A DNA stretch of 64,000 nucleotides from Flavobacterium sp. KJJ (GTDB taxonomy: Bacteria; Bacteroidota; Bacteroidia; Flavobacteriales; Flavobacteriaceae), in contig NZ_JARP01000002.1 in the NCBI RefSeq assembly GCF_000708595.2, positions 744,001 to 808,000 on the forward strand, given 5' to 3'. The translations under genes were made by a program, and so were the position numbers. Below, piece after piece: positions 15,331-23,662 of this stretch. Numbering within the stretch: position 1 is the stretch's first letter; every line of letters starts with the position of its first letter. The notes under the pieces were generated by a model. That model saw only the letters and a list, made by a program, of their open reading frames with translations, was not told the origin of the DNA and did no database searches.

Positions 15331-15438
15331 ATGCAAAATTTTTTAAAAATAGCAAGTAAATCGCAGATGAATAAATCCCTACAGATGAACATGAACAAGA
15401 TGTTTAATGTCGCACTTATTTGTGTACGCGTCTGTTGA
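15331..15438 (+). CDS. Met/Cys-rich leader peptide 3 (up to 35 residues)
   Basis: From the ATG at 15331 the ORF carries Met at residues 1, 13, 19, 21 and 24 and Cys at 31 and 35; its core reads QMNMNKMFNVALICVRVC and the stop follows. An internal start at 15367 would give 23 residues. Three bases after the stop, CTAAAAG (15441-15447) can pair with CTTTTGG (15475-15481) of the next terminator, seven pairs with one G-U. A ribosome at the stop would cover it, one stalled at the Met codons would not. The arrangement is the same as for leaders 1 and 2, with terminator core CCCTTTTGG shared with leader 2. It precedes small protein B. Confidence 0.72.
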   Translation: MQNFLKIASKSQMNKSLQMNMNKMFNVALICVRVC

Positions 15439-15469
15439 TACTAAAAGTATATATAAGTTTTAAAAACTT

Positions 15470-15507
15470 AAACCCTTTTGGTATTAAAACCCAAAAGGGT
15501 TTTTTTA
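15470..15507 (+). terminator. Attenuator terminator 3
   Basis: AAACCCTTTTGG (15470-15481) pairs perfectly with CCAAAAGGGTTT (15491-15502), loop 9, followed by T-run to 15506. Starts 31 bases after the leader 3 stop codon. Confidence 0.93.
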
Positions 15508-15585
15508 TTTCATCAGGTTACCATAACAAAAAAACAAAGAAAAAATAAAGATTATAAAACGCTAACAAACTTAAACTTAAATATT

Positions 15586-15789
15586 ATGAGCACATTAAAC
15601 TACATAACCAAAACGTTTTCTACATTGAAAAACTTAAGAACGAAAAGAAACAATCCGCCACCGCCAACAAATGAATTGGTACATCCAAGATTTGGAATAA
15701 CGGAAACGGATAAAAAAGAAATTAAAAAAGAACCAAATTCTTTATTGTTTTTGATGTATTCAAAAGAAAATGAAACACTTTTTATCTAA
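15586..15789 (+). CDS. Small protein B, paralogue of small protein A, unknown function
   Basis: The ATG at 15586 is chosen because longer in-frame extensions begin inside the terminator hairpin. The 67-residue product begins MSTLNYITKTFSTLKNL, has a PPPP run near residue 25, is basic in the middle, and ends NSLLFLMYSKENETLFI, which matches the C-terminal block of small protein A (SLLFxMYxxExExLF). No membrane segment or signal peptide. It is the only gene between attenuator 3 and the SAM-I riboswitch of metX, so it appears to be the sole dedicated target of that attenuator unless transcription continues into metX. Function unknown; pairing of this family with Met/Cys leaders is the main clue. 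Confidence 0.8.
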   Translation: MSTLNYITKTFSTLKNLRTKRNNPPPPTNELVHPRFGITETDKKEIKKEPNSLLFLMYSKENETLFI

Positions 15790-15917
15790 CTCAAAAAGTA
15801 TTATAAAATAAGGGTAAACCTGCTTAATTTTACTGAGCAAATTGTTCGGTAATTTTTTGCGTACATTAGTTTTGGTTTGAATTATGTTCAACAAATTCCG
15901 GAATCAGTTCGATAAAA

Positions 15918-15949
15918 TTTGTTTGTTTAAGAAATTAGTAGTTAATTTG
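15918..15949 (+). promoter_or_regulatory. Promoter of the metX operon
   Basis: TTTG (15918-15921 or 15922-15925) and TTAATTTG (15942-15949; one mismatch to TAnnTTTG), spacing 16 to 20, located about 30 bases before the SAM-I aptamer. The 15790-15917 stretch upstream holds nothing I can identify. Confidence 0.6.
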
Positions 15950-15978
15950 CACCTTTAAGTTCAAAAACGTATTGAAAT

Positions 15979-16083
15979 GTTATAAAGAAAGGACGAGGGA
16001 TTAGACCCGATGAATCCTTAGCAACCCTTCGCTAAAGCGAAGAAGGTGCTGCATTCTACCACGCCCAAACGTGGAAAGATAAC
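15979..16083 (+). ncRNA. SAM-I (S-box) riboswitch upstream of metX
   Basis: The aptamer shows the conserved core GACGAGGGATTAGACCCGAT, then GAATCCTTAGCAACCC, a P3 hairpin (CTTCGC/GCGAAG), GAAGGTGCTGCATTCTACC and a P4 hairpin (CCACG/CGTGG); P1 is closed by GTTAT at 15979 and GATAAC at 16078-16083. SAM-I aptamers bind S-adenosylmethionine and switch off methionine genes. The expression platform is unclear: a weak CTAG/CTAG hairpin followed by a pyrimidine-rich run (about 16098-16125) could terminate transcription before the metX start at 16158. Confidence 0.95.
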
Positions 16084-16157
16084 AACAAGAATTTTTCTAG
16101 TTTCACTCTAGACTTTTCTTTCTAATATTTCCACATACAAATCAATTAATAAAAGAT

Positions 16158-17147
16158 TTGAAATTGGAAAATATACCAAGTCCCATTATAATTCAAGATT
16201 TCATCACAGAAAGTGGTGCACTATATCCGTTAGTACCCTTAAGTTTTACACTTTCTGGTTTGCCGTTGCACAGTGCTCCAATCATTTTGGTCAACCATGC
16301 CTTGACAGGAAATGCTCAGGTTACAGGCGAAAATGGGTGGTGGAACGACTTAATTGGCGACGGAAAAACAATTGATACAAGCAAGTACACCATTCTGGCA
16401 TTTAATATTCCAGGAAACGGGAATGATTCGTTTATAGTTGAAAATTACCAAGATTTTACAGCTAGAGATGTTGCGCGCATTTTCATAAAAGGAGTTAAAG
16501 CTTTAAATATTGAGCAGTTGTTTGCTATAATCGGCGGTTCTGTGGGTGGTGGTATCGCTTGGGAAATCTTGGCTTTGGAACCCAACATTACCGAAAATTT
16601 AATTCCGATTGCAACCGACTGGAAATCGACCGACTGGATGATTGCCAATTGCTTTTTACAGGAACAAATCCTGAACAATTCCTCTAAACCAATAGAAGAT
16701 GCAAGAATTCATGCAATGTTGTGTTACCGTTCTCCTGAATCATTCAAAGAAAAATTTAAACGAACCATTAACCAAGATCTTTTGATTTTTAATATCGAAA
16801 GCTGGCTGGCGCATCATGGTAAAAAATTACAAAAAAGATATCAATTGTCATCTTATAAATTGATGAATCAATTGCTGAAAACCATAGACATAACTCGAAA
16901 TAGTGATGATTTCGAAACCTTATTGTCTAAAACAACTGCATCGATTCATATTATCGGAATCAATTCGGATTTGTTTTTTACGCCAAAAGAAAACCTGGAA
17001 ACTTTTCAGGAATTAAAGAAATTTAAAGAAAATGTTTTTTACAGCGAAATAGATTCGGTTCACGGACATGACGCTTTTTTAATCGAGTACAAACAATTAG
17101 ATCATTTACTTGCCGATATTTTTAAGGCAGAAACAATAGCAAAATAA
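16158..17147 (+). CDS. metX: Homoserine O-acetyltransferase
   Basis: The 329-residue alpha/beta-hydrolase protein has the family features VNHALTGNAQV (near residue 50), the nucleophile elbow GGSVGGG (near 130), an aspartate in GINSDLFFTP (near 275) and the catalytic histidine in VHGHDAFLIE (near 300). It acetylates homoserine from acetyl-CoA, giving the substrate of MetY. There is no ATG or GTG between the upstream in-frame stop (16098) and the conserved N-terminus, so TTG at 16158 is the most likely start. The gene follows a SAM-I riboswitch and is one base away from the aspartokinase/homoserine dehydrogenase gene, so these form one operon. Substrate choice between acetyl- and succinyl-CoA is taken from family membership. 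Confidence 0.92.
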   Translation: MKLENIPSPIIIQDFITESGALYPLVPLSFTLSGLPLHSAPIILVNHALTGNAQVTGENGWWNDLIGDGKTIDTSKYTILAFNIPGNGNDSFIVENYQDFTARDVARIFIKGVKALNIEQLFAIIGGSVGGGIAWEILALEPNITENLIPIATDWKSTDWMIANCFLQEQILNNSSKPIEDARIHAMLCYRSPESFKEKFKRTINQDLLIFNIESWLAHHGKKLQKRYQLSSYKLMNQLLKTIDITRNSDDFETLLSKTTASIHIIGINSDLFFTPKENLETFQELKKFKENVFYSEIDSVHGHDAFLIEYKQLDHLLADIFKAETIAK

Positions 17148-17148
17148 A

Positions 17149-19563
17149 ATGAAAATATTAAAATTTGGAGGTAAATCGTTATCAAACGGAGAAGGACTAA
17201 ACAAAGTCGTTTCAATCATTTCAGATAAAGTAAATCAAGGCGAGCAAATTGCCGTTGTCGTTTCGGCACGCGGTAATGCGACAGACGAATTAGAAGACAT
17301 TTTAAGAATTGCAGCTAAAAATGGAAATTACAAACCTTTTTTGGAAAGCTTTAAAGCCTATCAAATTTCAGATTTCCCGCAAGTCGATTTATCAGAAGAG
17401 TTTACTATTTTAGACAAACTTTTTGAAGGTGTAAGCTTAATTGGAGATTACAGCAATAAAATTAAAGACCAGATTTTATCAAAAGGAGAATTGCTTTCGG
17501 CTAAATTACTGACTTCAATTTTAGTTGAAAAAGGAATTCCTGCGAATTTTGTTGATACAAGAGAATTGCTCAAAACCGATTCGAAATTTGGCGACGCACA
17601 GCCTTTAGAACAGCTTTCTAAGAAAAATGTTATCAATTATTTCAAATTGCATAATGGTTCAACAGTAAACATCGTAACAGGTTTTATTGGTTCAAACAAC
17701 AACAATGATACAACGACTTTAGGAAGAAACGGAAGTAATTATACAGCATCTTTAATTGCTAATTATTTAGATGCCGAAGAACTTCAAAATTTTACTCACG
17801 TTGACGGAATCTACACAGCAAATCCTGATTTAGTTGCCGATGCTAAAAAAATCGAATATTTGTCGTTTAACGAAGCGAACGAATTAGCGAATTTTGGAGC
17901 AACAATTTTGCATGCTAAAACGATAATTCCTTTGTTGGAAAAAAATATTCCGCTTCGTATTTTAAATACATTCAATCACGAAAACCGCGGTACTTTAATC
18001 ACTTCAGATTCTGCTAAAGAAGGAATTAAAACGCTTTCTGTTTTAGAAAACGTTTCGTTAGTAAATCTTGAAGGCCGAGGATTACTTGGAAAAGCTGGAG
18101 TCGATGCCCGAATTTTTAAAGTAATGGGCGATCATAATATCAGCGTAAGTATTATTTCGCAAGGTTCTTCAGAAAGAGGAATCGGACTTGTTGTTGCTAC
18201 TGATAAGGCTACAACTGCAATGGTTGAATTGGAGAAAGAATTCGAAAACGACTTTTATTCTAAAGACGTAAATCAGATTACAGTAACCGATAATGTTTCG
18301 GTAATTTCGATTATTGGCCAGGATTTAAGTACTTTTCATAAACCATACACCGCTTTAATCAAAAATAAAATTGTTCCAATATTATTCAACAACACTGTTA
18401 CGGGTAAAAACGTGAGTTTGGTTGTGAAGAAAGAAGAACTAAACAAAGCCTTAAACGTAATTCACGGAGAGATTTTTGGAGTTTCTAAAAAAATCAATAT
18501 TGCCATTTTTGGTCACGGATTAGTGGGCGGAACGTTAATCAATCAAATTTTAGAATCGGCTTCAGCTATCGAAAAGCGTAAAGATGTTAAATTGAATGTT
18601 TTTGCAATTGCAAATTCTAAAAAACTGCTTTTAAACAAAAACGGTGTAACTTCAAGCTGGAAAAATGATATTGCAAGCAAAGGAGATGGTTATACTATTC
18701 AAGATATTATCGCTTATGCAAATGAATATCATTTAGAAAATTTAATTGCAATTGATAATACAGCAAGTGCAACTTTCGTTGAAAATTATATTCCTCTTAT
18801 AGAAAGCAGTTTTGATTTGATTTCATCTAATAAAGTAGCGAATACTTTGAGTTATGGTTTTTATAAGGAAATAAGAAAATCTTTAGCAGAAAATCAAAAG
18901 AATTATTTGTACGAAACCAATGTTGGTGCAGGTTTGCCTTTAATTGATACTATTAAATTATTGCATCTTTCTGGTGAAAACATCACAAAAATTAAAGGCG
19001 TTTTCTCCGGAACATTGAGCTATTTATTCAATAATTTCTCTGCAAAAGATGTTCCGTTCAGCCAGATTTTGCAAGAAGCAATTGACAACGGATACACAGA
19101 ACCAGACCCGCGTGAGGATTTATGCGGCAACGATGTGGGAAGAAAATTATTAATTCTGGCAAGAGAATTAGATTTGCAGAACGAGTTTGAAGAAATCTCA
19201 ATTCAGAATCTTATTCCAGAACATTTACGTGATGGAAACGTTAGCGATTTCTTAACCAAATTAAAAGAATTTGACCCAATTTACGATAAAATAAAAGCCG
19301 ATCAAAAACCAAATCACGTATTAAGATACATTGGCGAATTGTCTGGAGATTTACAAAATGACAAAGGAAATCTGGAAGTAAAATTAGTTTCTGTTCCTTC
19401 AGATACTGCTCTTGGCGGCTTAAAAGGTTCAGATTCTTTCTTCGAAATTTATACAGAATCGTACGGAGATCGCCCGATTGTTATTCAGGGAGCTGGTGCA
19501 GGTTCTGCTGTAACAGCAAGAGGCGTTTTTGGAGATATTTTAAGATTGTCGGATAAAGGGTAA
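17149..19563 (+). CDS. thrA: Bifunctional aspartokinase / homoserine dehydrogenase
   Basis: The 804-residue protein fuses two enzymes of the aspartate pathway. Residues 1 to about 290 are the aspartokinase (MKILKFGGKSL, then FIGSNNNNDTTTLGRNGSNY), residues about 300-440 hold two ACT regulatory repeats (GRGLLGKAGVDARIFKVMGD), and about 450-804 form the homoserine dehydrogenase (IAIFGHGLVGGTLINQI, SNKVANTLSYG, GVFSGTLSY, GYTEPDPREDLCGNDVGRK). Both active sites look intact. It makes homoserine for MetX, one base upstream, so the metX-thrA unit is under the SAM-I riboswitch and is dedicated to methionine. It could equally be called metL; feedback specificity cannot be read from the sequence. Confidence 0.95.
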   Translation: MKILKFGGKSLSNGEGLNKVVSIISDKVNQGEQIAVVVSARGNATDELEDILRIAAKNGNYKPFLESFKAYQISDFPQVDLSEEFTILDKLFEGVSLIGDYSNKIKDQILSKGELLSAKLLTSILVEKGIPANFVDTRELLKTDSKFGDAQPLEQLSKKNVINYFKLHNGSTVNIVTGFIGSNNNNDTTTLGRNGSNYTASLIANYLDAEELQNFTHVDGIYTANPDLVADAKKIEYLSFNEANELANFGATILHAKTIIPLLEKNIPLRILNTFNHENRGTLITSDSAKEGIKTLSVLENVSLVNLEGRGLLGKAGVDARIFKVMGDHNISVSIISQGSSERGIGLVVATDKATTAMVELEKEFENDFYSKDVNQITVTDNVSVISIIGQDLSTFHKPYTALIKNKIVPILFNNTVTGKNVSLVVKKEELNKALNVIHGEIFGVSKKINIAIFGHGLVGGTLINQILESASAIEKRKDVKLNVFAIANSKKLLLNKNGVTSSWKNDIASKGDGYTIQDIIAYANEYHLENLIAIDNTASATFVENYIPLIESSFDLISSNKVANTLSYGFYKEIRKSLAENQKNYLYETNVGAGLPLIDTIKLLHLSGENITKIKGVFSGTLSYLFNNFSAKDVPFSQILQEAIDNGYTEPDPREDLCGNDVGRKLLILARELDLQNEFEEISIQNLIPEHLRDGNVSDFLTKLKEFDPIYDKIKADQKPNHVLRYIGELSGDLQNDKGNLEVKLVSVPSDTALGGLKGSDSFFEIYTESYGDRPIVIQGAGAGSAVTARGVFGDILRLSDKG

Positions 19564-19641
19564 TACGATTTTAGATGGCAGATTTTAGACTTGAGATTTT
19601 AGATTTACAAGACTATAACAAAACAAAAAAATAACAACACA

Positions 19642-20067
19642 ATGAAAGTAACTTTAAACAGAGTAAATGACGCATTTCATTTTAAAGTAAAAAATGAACG
19701 CGGACACGTAGTTGACGTTGATAGCAGAGCCGAATTCGGTGGGAGCGATTTAGGCGCCAGTCCGATGGAGCTTGTATTAATGGGCGTTGCAGGATGCAGT
19801 GCAATTGATATGATTTCGATTTTAAAGAAACAGCGTCAGGAAATTACTTCTTTTAATGCTGAGGTCGAAGGAACTCGCGTACAGGTTGACGAAGCAAAAC
19901 CTTTTAAGGAAATCGATGTGATTTTCTATTTAGAAGGCGATATCATTCCTGAGAAAGCGCAACGCGCCGCACAGCTTTCTTTCGAGAAATACTGCTCAGT
20001 TGCGAAAACTGTTGAACCAACAGCAACCATTAGCTACAAAGTTGTTTTAAACAACGAAATATTATAA
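19642..20067 (+). CDS. OsmC family protein
   Basis: The 141-residue protein has the OsmC/Ohr fold signatures: a conserved cysteine in MGVAGCSAIDMISIL (near residue 52) and a second in FEKYCSVAKT (near residue 117), the pair that reduces organic peroxides in studied members. This is the shorter YhfA-like type rather than the Ohr type. It lies between thrA and metZ, 78 and 126 bases away, in the methionine operon. A role in protecting or handling sulfur intermediates such as persulfides is plausible from the context but unproven. Confidence 0.9.
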   Translation: MKVTLNRVNDAFHFKVKNERGHVVDVDSRAEFGGSDLGASPMELVLMGVAGCSAIDMISILKKQRQEITSFNAEVEGTRVQVDEAKPFKEIDVIFYLEGDIIPEKAQRAAQLSFEKYCSVAKTVEPTATISYKVVLNNEIL

Positions 20068-20193
20068 GAATTAGTCAATTAGATAATGCTATAATTGAAT
20101 AAGTGATTAGACTCGTTTTGGTTTAGATTTTAAGTTTGGTTTGAACTTTAAACTTGAAACCTCAAACCTGAAACAAAAAAAAATAACAACACA

Positions 20194-21366
20194 ATGAATA
20201 AAGAAGAATTTGGTTTTGAAACTCAAGCCATAAGAACACAATTAGAAAGAACTCAGTATTTAGAGCATTCGGTGCCATTATACTTATCGTCAAGCTTTGT
20301 ATTTGAAGATGCCGAAGATATGAGAGCTTCTTTTACAGAAGAAAAAGAAAGAAACATTTACAGCCGTTTCAGCAATCCTAATACAACAGAGTTTGTTGAC
20401 AAAATTTGTAAAATGGAAGGTGCAGAAGCTGGTTATGCTTTCGCAACGGGAATGGCAGCAGTATATTCAACATTTGCGGCTTTGTTAAATGCTGGAGATC
20501 ACATTGTTTCTGCAAGCAGCGTTTTTGGTTCTACGCATGCATTATTCGTTACTTATTTTCCAAAATGGAATATCGAAACTTCTTATTTTGAGATTAATAA
20601 GCCTGAAACGATCGAAGCTTTAATCAAACCAAATACGAAAATATTATACGCAGAATCGCCTACAAACCCTGGTGTCGATGTAATTGATTTGCAATTGTTA
20701 GGAGATATAGCGAAAAAACACAATTTGATTTTAATTATCGACAACTGTTTTGCAACGCCTTATATTCAACAGCCAATTAAATTTGGAGCGCATTTAGTCG
20801 TACATTCTGCAACTAAATTGATTGACGGTCAAGGCCGAGTTTTAGGTGGTGTTACAGTAGGAAGTGAAGATTTAATCAGACAGATTTATTTATTCTCAAG
20901 AAATACAGGTCCGGCTTTATCTCCGTTTAATGCCTGGGTTTTATCAAAAAGTTTAGAGACTTTGGCCATTCGTGTAGAAAGACACTGCGAAAATGCATTG
21001 AAAGTGGCTGAATTTTTAGAATCGCATCCAAATGTAAACAGTGTAAAATATCCGTTTTTGAAATCGCACCCACAATATGAAGTTGCGAAAAAGCAAATGA
21101 AATTGGGTGGCAATATTATCGCTTTTGAAATTAAAGGAGGGATTGAAGCAGGAAGGAAATTTTTAAATAAAATAGAGCTTTGTTCATTATCAGCAAATAT
21201 TGGCGATACAAGATCAATTGTAACGCATCCGGCATCGACAACACACAGTAAATTATCTGAAGAAGATCAATTGGCTGTTGGGATCACGCAAGGTTTAGTT
21301 CGTGTTTCTGTTGGTTTAGAAACTGTAGAAGATGTTATTGCTGACTTAAGACAAGCGCTGTCTTAA
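20194..21366 (+). CDS. metZ: O-succinyl/O-acetylhomoserine sulfhydrylase (MetZ-type)
   Basis: The 390-residue PLP enzyme has IYSRFSNPNTTEFVDKICKM near residue 62, FATGMAAVYSTF near 86, DNCFATPY near 180 and Schiff-base lysine in HSATKLIDGQGRVLGG near 205. The LIDGQGR segment is characteristic of MetZ-like O-succinylhomoserine sulfhydrylases; cystathionine gamma-synthase is the main alternative. It gives the cell a second route from activated homoserine to homocysteine besides metY. It follows thrA and osmC in the same direction and ends at a terminator, so it probably closes the SAM-I-controlled operon. The intergenic DNA before it contains simple CTTGAAACCTCAAACC-type repeats. Confidence 0.88.
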   Translation: MNKEEFGFETQAIRTQLERTQYLEHSVPLYLSSSFVFEDAEDMRASFTEEKERNIYSRFSNPNTTEFVDKICKMEGAEAGYAFATGMAAVYSTFAALLNAGDHIVSASSVFGSTHALFVTYFPKWNIETSYFEINKPETIEALIKPNTKILYAESPTNPGVDVIDLQLLGDIAKKHNLILIIDNCFATPYIQQPIKFGAHLVVHSATKLIDGQGRVLGGVTVGSEDLIRQIYLFSRNTGPALSPFNAWVLSKSLETLAIRVERHCENALKVAEFLESHPNVNSVKYPFLKSHPQYEVAKKQMKLGGNIIAFEIKGGIEAGRKFLNKIELCSLSANIGDTRSIVTHPASTTHSKLSEEDQLAVGITQGLVRVSVGLETVEDVIADLRQALS

Positions 21367-21428
21367 AATGTTTTAAGACTTTAGTTTTCAGGGCTTCGGT
21401 ATCAGATTTTAAAACCTGAGATTTATCA

Positions 21429-21480
21429 AATAACGATTTTTGACTGTAAATTTAGTACTGTTAAAAATCGTTATTTTATT
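21429..21480 (+). terminator. Intrinsic terminator after metZ
   Basis: Thirteen-base arms at 21429-21441 and 21463-21475 (AATAACGATTTTT / AAAAATCGTTATT) around a 21-base loop, then TTATTTT. AT-rich but long. Confidence 0.7.
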
Positions 21481-21564
21481 TTAGGTTATTTCAGTAAAAA
21501 GTATATTTTTGTTAATAGCGAAATCAAAAAGTATTCATAACCAAAAACTTAAACCCAACCACAC

Positions 21565-22068
21565 ATGAGTAATTCTACTTACATTTTAGATGAACATTTA
21601 TTAGTATCAGGCGGAGCACGCTTTTTAAATTACATTATAGATCTTGTTTTTTTTCTATTTCTTTTCTTTGCAATCTTAGTTCTAATTGGCCTTATTAACG
21701 GATTATTTGGTTTAAACTCAGTTAGTCTTTGGCTTGACGGATTGGGCGATTTTGGATGGAATTTTCTTTTTATTTCAGGATCATTTATTTATTACAGTGT
21801 AATGGAAGGATTGTTTGGAAGATCTATAGGTAAATTTATTACAGGAACTATTGTGGTAGATGAAAATGGAGAAAAACCAAGTTTCGGAACTATTTTTAAA
21901 AGAAACTTATGCCGTTTTATTCCTTTTGATGCTCTTACTTTTTTAGGCGGTTCAAGAGGCTGGCATGATTCGATTTCTGATACTTATGTAGTAAGCAAAA
22001 AAGGTTTAGACGAAAGTGTGAAGTCATTTCATGAATTCAATTTAATTGGTGTTCAGGAAGTAAATTAG
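21565..22068 (+). CDS. RDD family membrane protein
   Basis: The 167-residue protein has three hydrophobic segments (about residues 20-45, 65-85 and a weaker one near 110) and the RDD signatures: an Arg in GARFLNYIIDLVFFL, FGRSIGKFITGTIVVDENG and LCRFIPFDALTFL with WHDSISDTYVV at the end. RDD proteins are small inner-membrane proteins, some linked to ion transport. It has its own upstream region and is separated from the sulfate genes by the Rrf2 regulator. Specific function unknown. Confidence 0.88.
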   Translation: MSNSTYILDEHLLVSGGARFLNYIIDLVFFLFLFFAILVLIGLINGLFGLNSVSLWLDGLGDFGWNFLFISGSFIYYSVMEGLFGRSIGKFITGTIVVDENGEKPSFGTIFKRNLCRFIPFDALTFLGGSRGWHDSISDTYVVSKKGLDESVKSFHEFNLIGVQEVN

Positions 22069-22076
22069 TTAAACTA

Positions 22077-22089
22077 TACTAATTTAGTA
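22077..22089. promoter_or_regulatory. Candidate operator palindrome upstream of the Rrf2 gene
   Basis: TACTAATTTAGTA is a palindrome with a one-base centre. It contains, on the minus strand, CTACTAA, which recurs at 22686-22692 in the leader of the sulfate operon. Possible binding site for the Rrf2 protein itself; no direct proof. A -7-like TATTTTTG follows at 22133-22140. Confidence 0.4.
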
Positions 22090-22212
22090 GAATATACTTA
22101 TCTAATCTGTTATTATTCTCGCTCAAAAATCATATTTTTGTTGCATAAAATATAAAGCATGTATGTTTTGTCTAAAATCTAACATACATGCTTCAATCTA
22201 AAATTTATATAA

Positions 22213-22623
22213 GTGCTTTCAAAGAAAACAAAATACGGAATTAAAGCTTTAACTTACTTAGCCAGACGCGAAAACAATGAACCAGTACAAATTGCTGAAA
22301 TTGCCAGAAGCGAACATATTTCAATTAAGTTTTTAGAAAGTATTTTATTATTGCTTAGAAACTCTGGTTTTCTAGGCGCTAAAAAAGGAAAAGGCGGTGG
22401 TTATTACTTGATAAAAGATCCAAAAGATATCAGTATGGCCAAAGTTTATCGTATTCTCGAAGGTCCAATTGCGTTGCTTCCGTGTGCAAGTCACAATTTT
22501 TATGAAAAATGTGATGATTGTGATGACGAATCAACTTGCGCAGCAAGACGCTTAATGACTGAGGTTAGGGATAATACGCTTAAAATTCTCGAAAGTAATT
22601 CTCTCGCAGACATTGCTTTTTAA
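22213..22623 (+). CDS. Rrf2 family transcriptional regulator
   Basis: The 136-residue protein starts at GTG 22213 with LSKKTKYGIKALTYLAR, the standard Rrf2 N-terminus, followed by a winged helix (VQIAEIARSEHISIKFLESI, then GFLGAKKGKGGGYYL). Near residue 96-117 it carries four cysteines (C-x8-C-x2-C-x5-C), more than the three of IscR, so it may hold an iron-sulfur cluster or another metal. The gene lies directly upstream of the sulfate-reduction operon, which suggests a CymR-like regulator of sulfur assimilation. The palindrome at 22668-22684, overlapping the operon promoter, is a candidate target. Specific effector unknown. Confidence 0.92.
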   Translation: MLSKKTKYGIKALTYLARRENNEPVQIAEIARSEHISIKFLESILLLLRNSGFLGAKKGKGGGYYLIKDPKDISMAKVYRILEGPIALLPCASHNFYEKCDDCDDESTCAARRLMTEVRDNTLKILESNSLADIAF

Positions 22624-22647
22624 TCGATAAAAATTATCAAAAAAAAT

Positions 22648-22684
22648 TTTGAATTTAAAAAAAAGTGTTACTTTTGCAAAGTAA
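22648..22684 (+). promoter_or_regulatory. Promoter and overlapping 17-base palindrome of the sulfate operon
   Basis: TTTG (22648-22651), a 17-base spacer and TACTTTTG (22669-22676) form a full-consensus promoter. The -7 element is embedded in the palindrome TTACTTT-TGC-AAAGTAA (22668-22684), so a protein bound there would block initiation. CTACTAA follows at 22686-22692. Confidence 0.7.
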
Positions 22685-22704
22685 TCTACTAAGCCGATAG
22701 GATA

Positions 22705-23640
22705 ATGGATTTTAAAAATGAAAAAAAACATAGCAATATGGAGAAGGAACTGAAACTAAATAATGTTGGTGTTAAGTCTGATACGTCAATAAAAGAAAAA
22801 TTATGGGTTGCTATACCTATTATTTTATTGGTAGGCTTGTTATCTACACTGATATACAATCATTATGCTGAATTTTCCTGGAACGGATTTGTAAGCGGTT
22901 TTAATCAAGAACTTCTTGTCTTTTTCTTAATTGGTGTTTTTGCACAATTAGTAGATGGTACATTAGGAATGGGGTATGGAGCAACTTCTACTTCATTTTT
23001 ATTGGCTTATGGAGTTCCTCCAGTGGTGAGCAGTACAGCAGTTCACGTTTCGGAAATGTTTACAACGGGAGCATCGGCACTTTCACACCACCGTTTTGGA
23101 AATATTAATAAAAAGCTGGTAAAGCATTTATTGATTCCAGGTGTGTTAGGTTCGATAACAGGAGCTTATTTATTATCTGATGTAATTAATGGAGAAATTA
23201 TTAAACCATTTATTGCAGTTTACATGATTGTTTTGGCCATTATCATTATTAAAAAGGCACTCAAAAAGACAATTGTAAAGAAGAAGACTAAAAAATTAAG
23301 CATTTTAGCTCTTTTTGGAGGTTTTATGGATTCAGTAGGCGGCGGCGGCTGGGGACCAATCGTGACTTCAACATTATTAGGAAGAGGAAGAAATCCACGA
23401 TATACAATTGGTTCAGTAAATGCAGCTGAGTTTGCAATTTCATTTGCAAGTGGTATAACATTTATGCTTTTTGGCGGTATTCATGGCTGGCAAGTAATCA
23501 TTGGTTTGATTTTAGGAGGCGTAATAGCTGCTCCGTTAGCTGCTTTTTTGGTAAACAAGATTAAGAGAAAGCCAATGATGGTGGCGGTTGGGATTTTAAT
23601 TATATTACTGAGTTTAAAAACATTATCAAAATTATTATAG
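22705..23640 (+). CDS. TauE/SafE family sulfite/sulfonate exporter-like permease
   Basis: The product is up to 311 residues; ATG 22705 gives the longest form and ATG 22738 (MEKELKLNN) is an alternative. About eight hydrophobic segments are visible, with the family motifs GTLGMGYGATSTSFLLAYGV (near residue 93) and SVGGGGWGPIVTSTLLG (near 213). The family moves sulfite, sulfoacetate or related anions across the inner membrane. As the first gene of the sulfate-reduction operon it may bring in sulfate or thiosulfate, or expel toxic excess sulfite; the direction cannot be told from the sequence. cysH follows after 22 bases. Confidence 0.88.
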   Translation: MDFKNEKKHSNMEKELKLNNVGVKSDTSIKEKLWVAIPIILLVGLLSTLIYNHYAEFSWNGFVSGFNQELLVFFLIGVFAQLVDGTLGMGYGATSTSFLLAYGVPPVVSSTAVHVSEMFTTGASALSHHRFGNINKKLVKHLLIPGVLGSITGAYLLSDVINGEIIKPFIAVYMIVLAIIIIKKALKKTIVKKKTKKLSILALFGGFMDSVGGGGWGPIVTSTLLGRGRNPRYTIGSVNAAEFAISFASGITFMLFGGIHGWQVIIGLILGGVIAAPLAAFLVNKIKRKPMMVAVGILIILLSLKTLSKLL

Positions 23641-23662
23641 TACGCTTAGGAAGGAGAATAAT

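Noticed and set aside
15207..15398. 63-codon minus-strand ORF in the leader 3 region
   Set aside because: It overlaps the leader peptide and promoter region, is Phe/Leu/Ile-rich as expected of AT-rich non-coding DNA, and has no neighbours in its direction.
15478..15585. N-terminal extension of small protein B
   Set aside because: It would start inside the attenuator terminator and its 36 residues do not resemble small protein A; the ATG at 15586 does.
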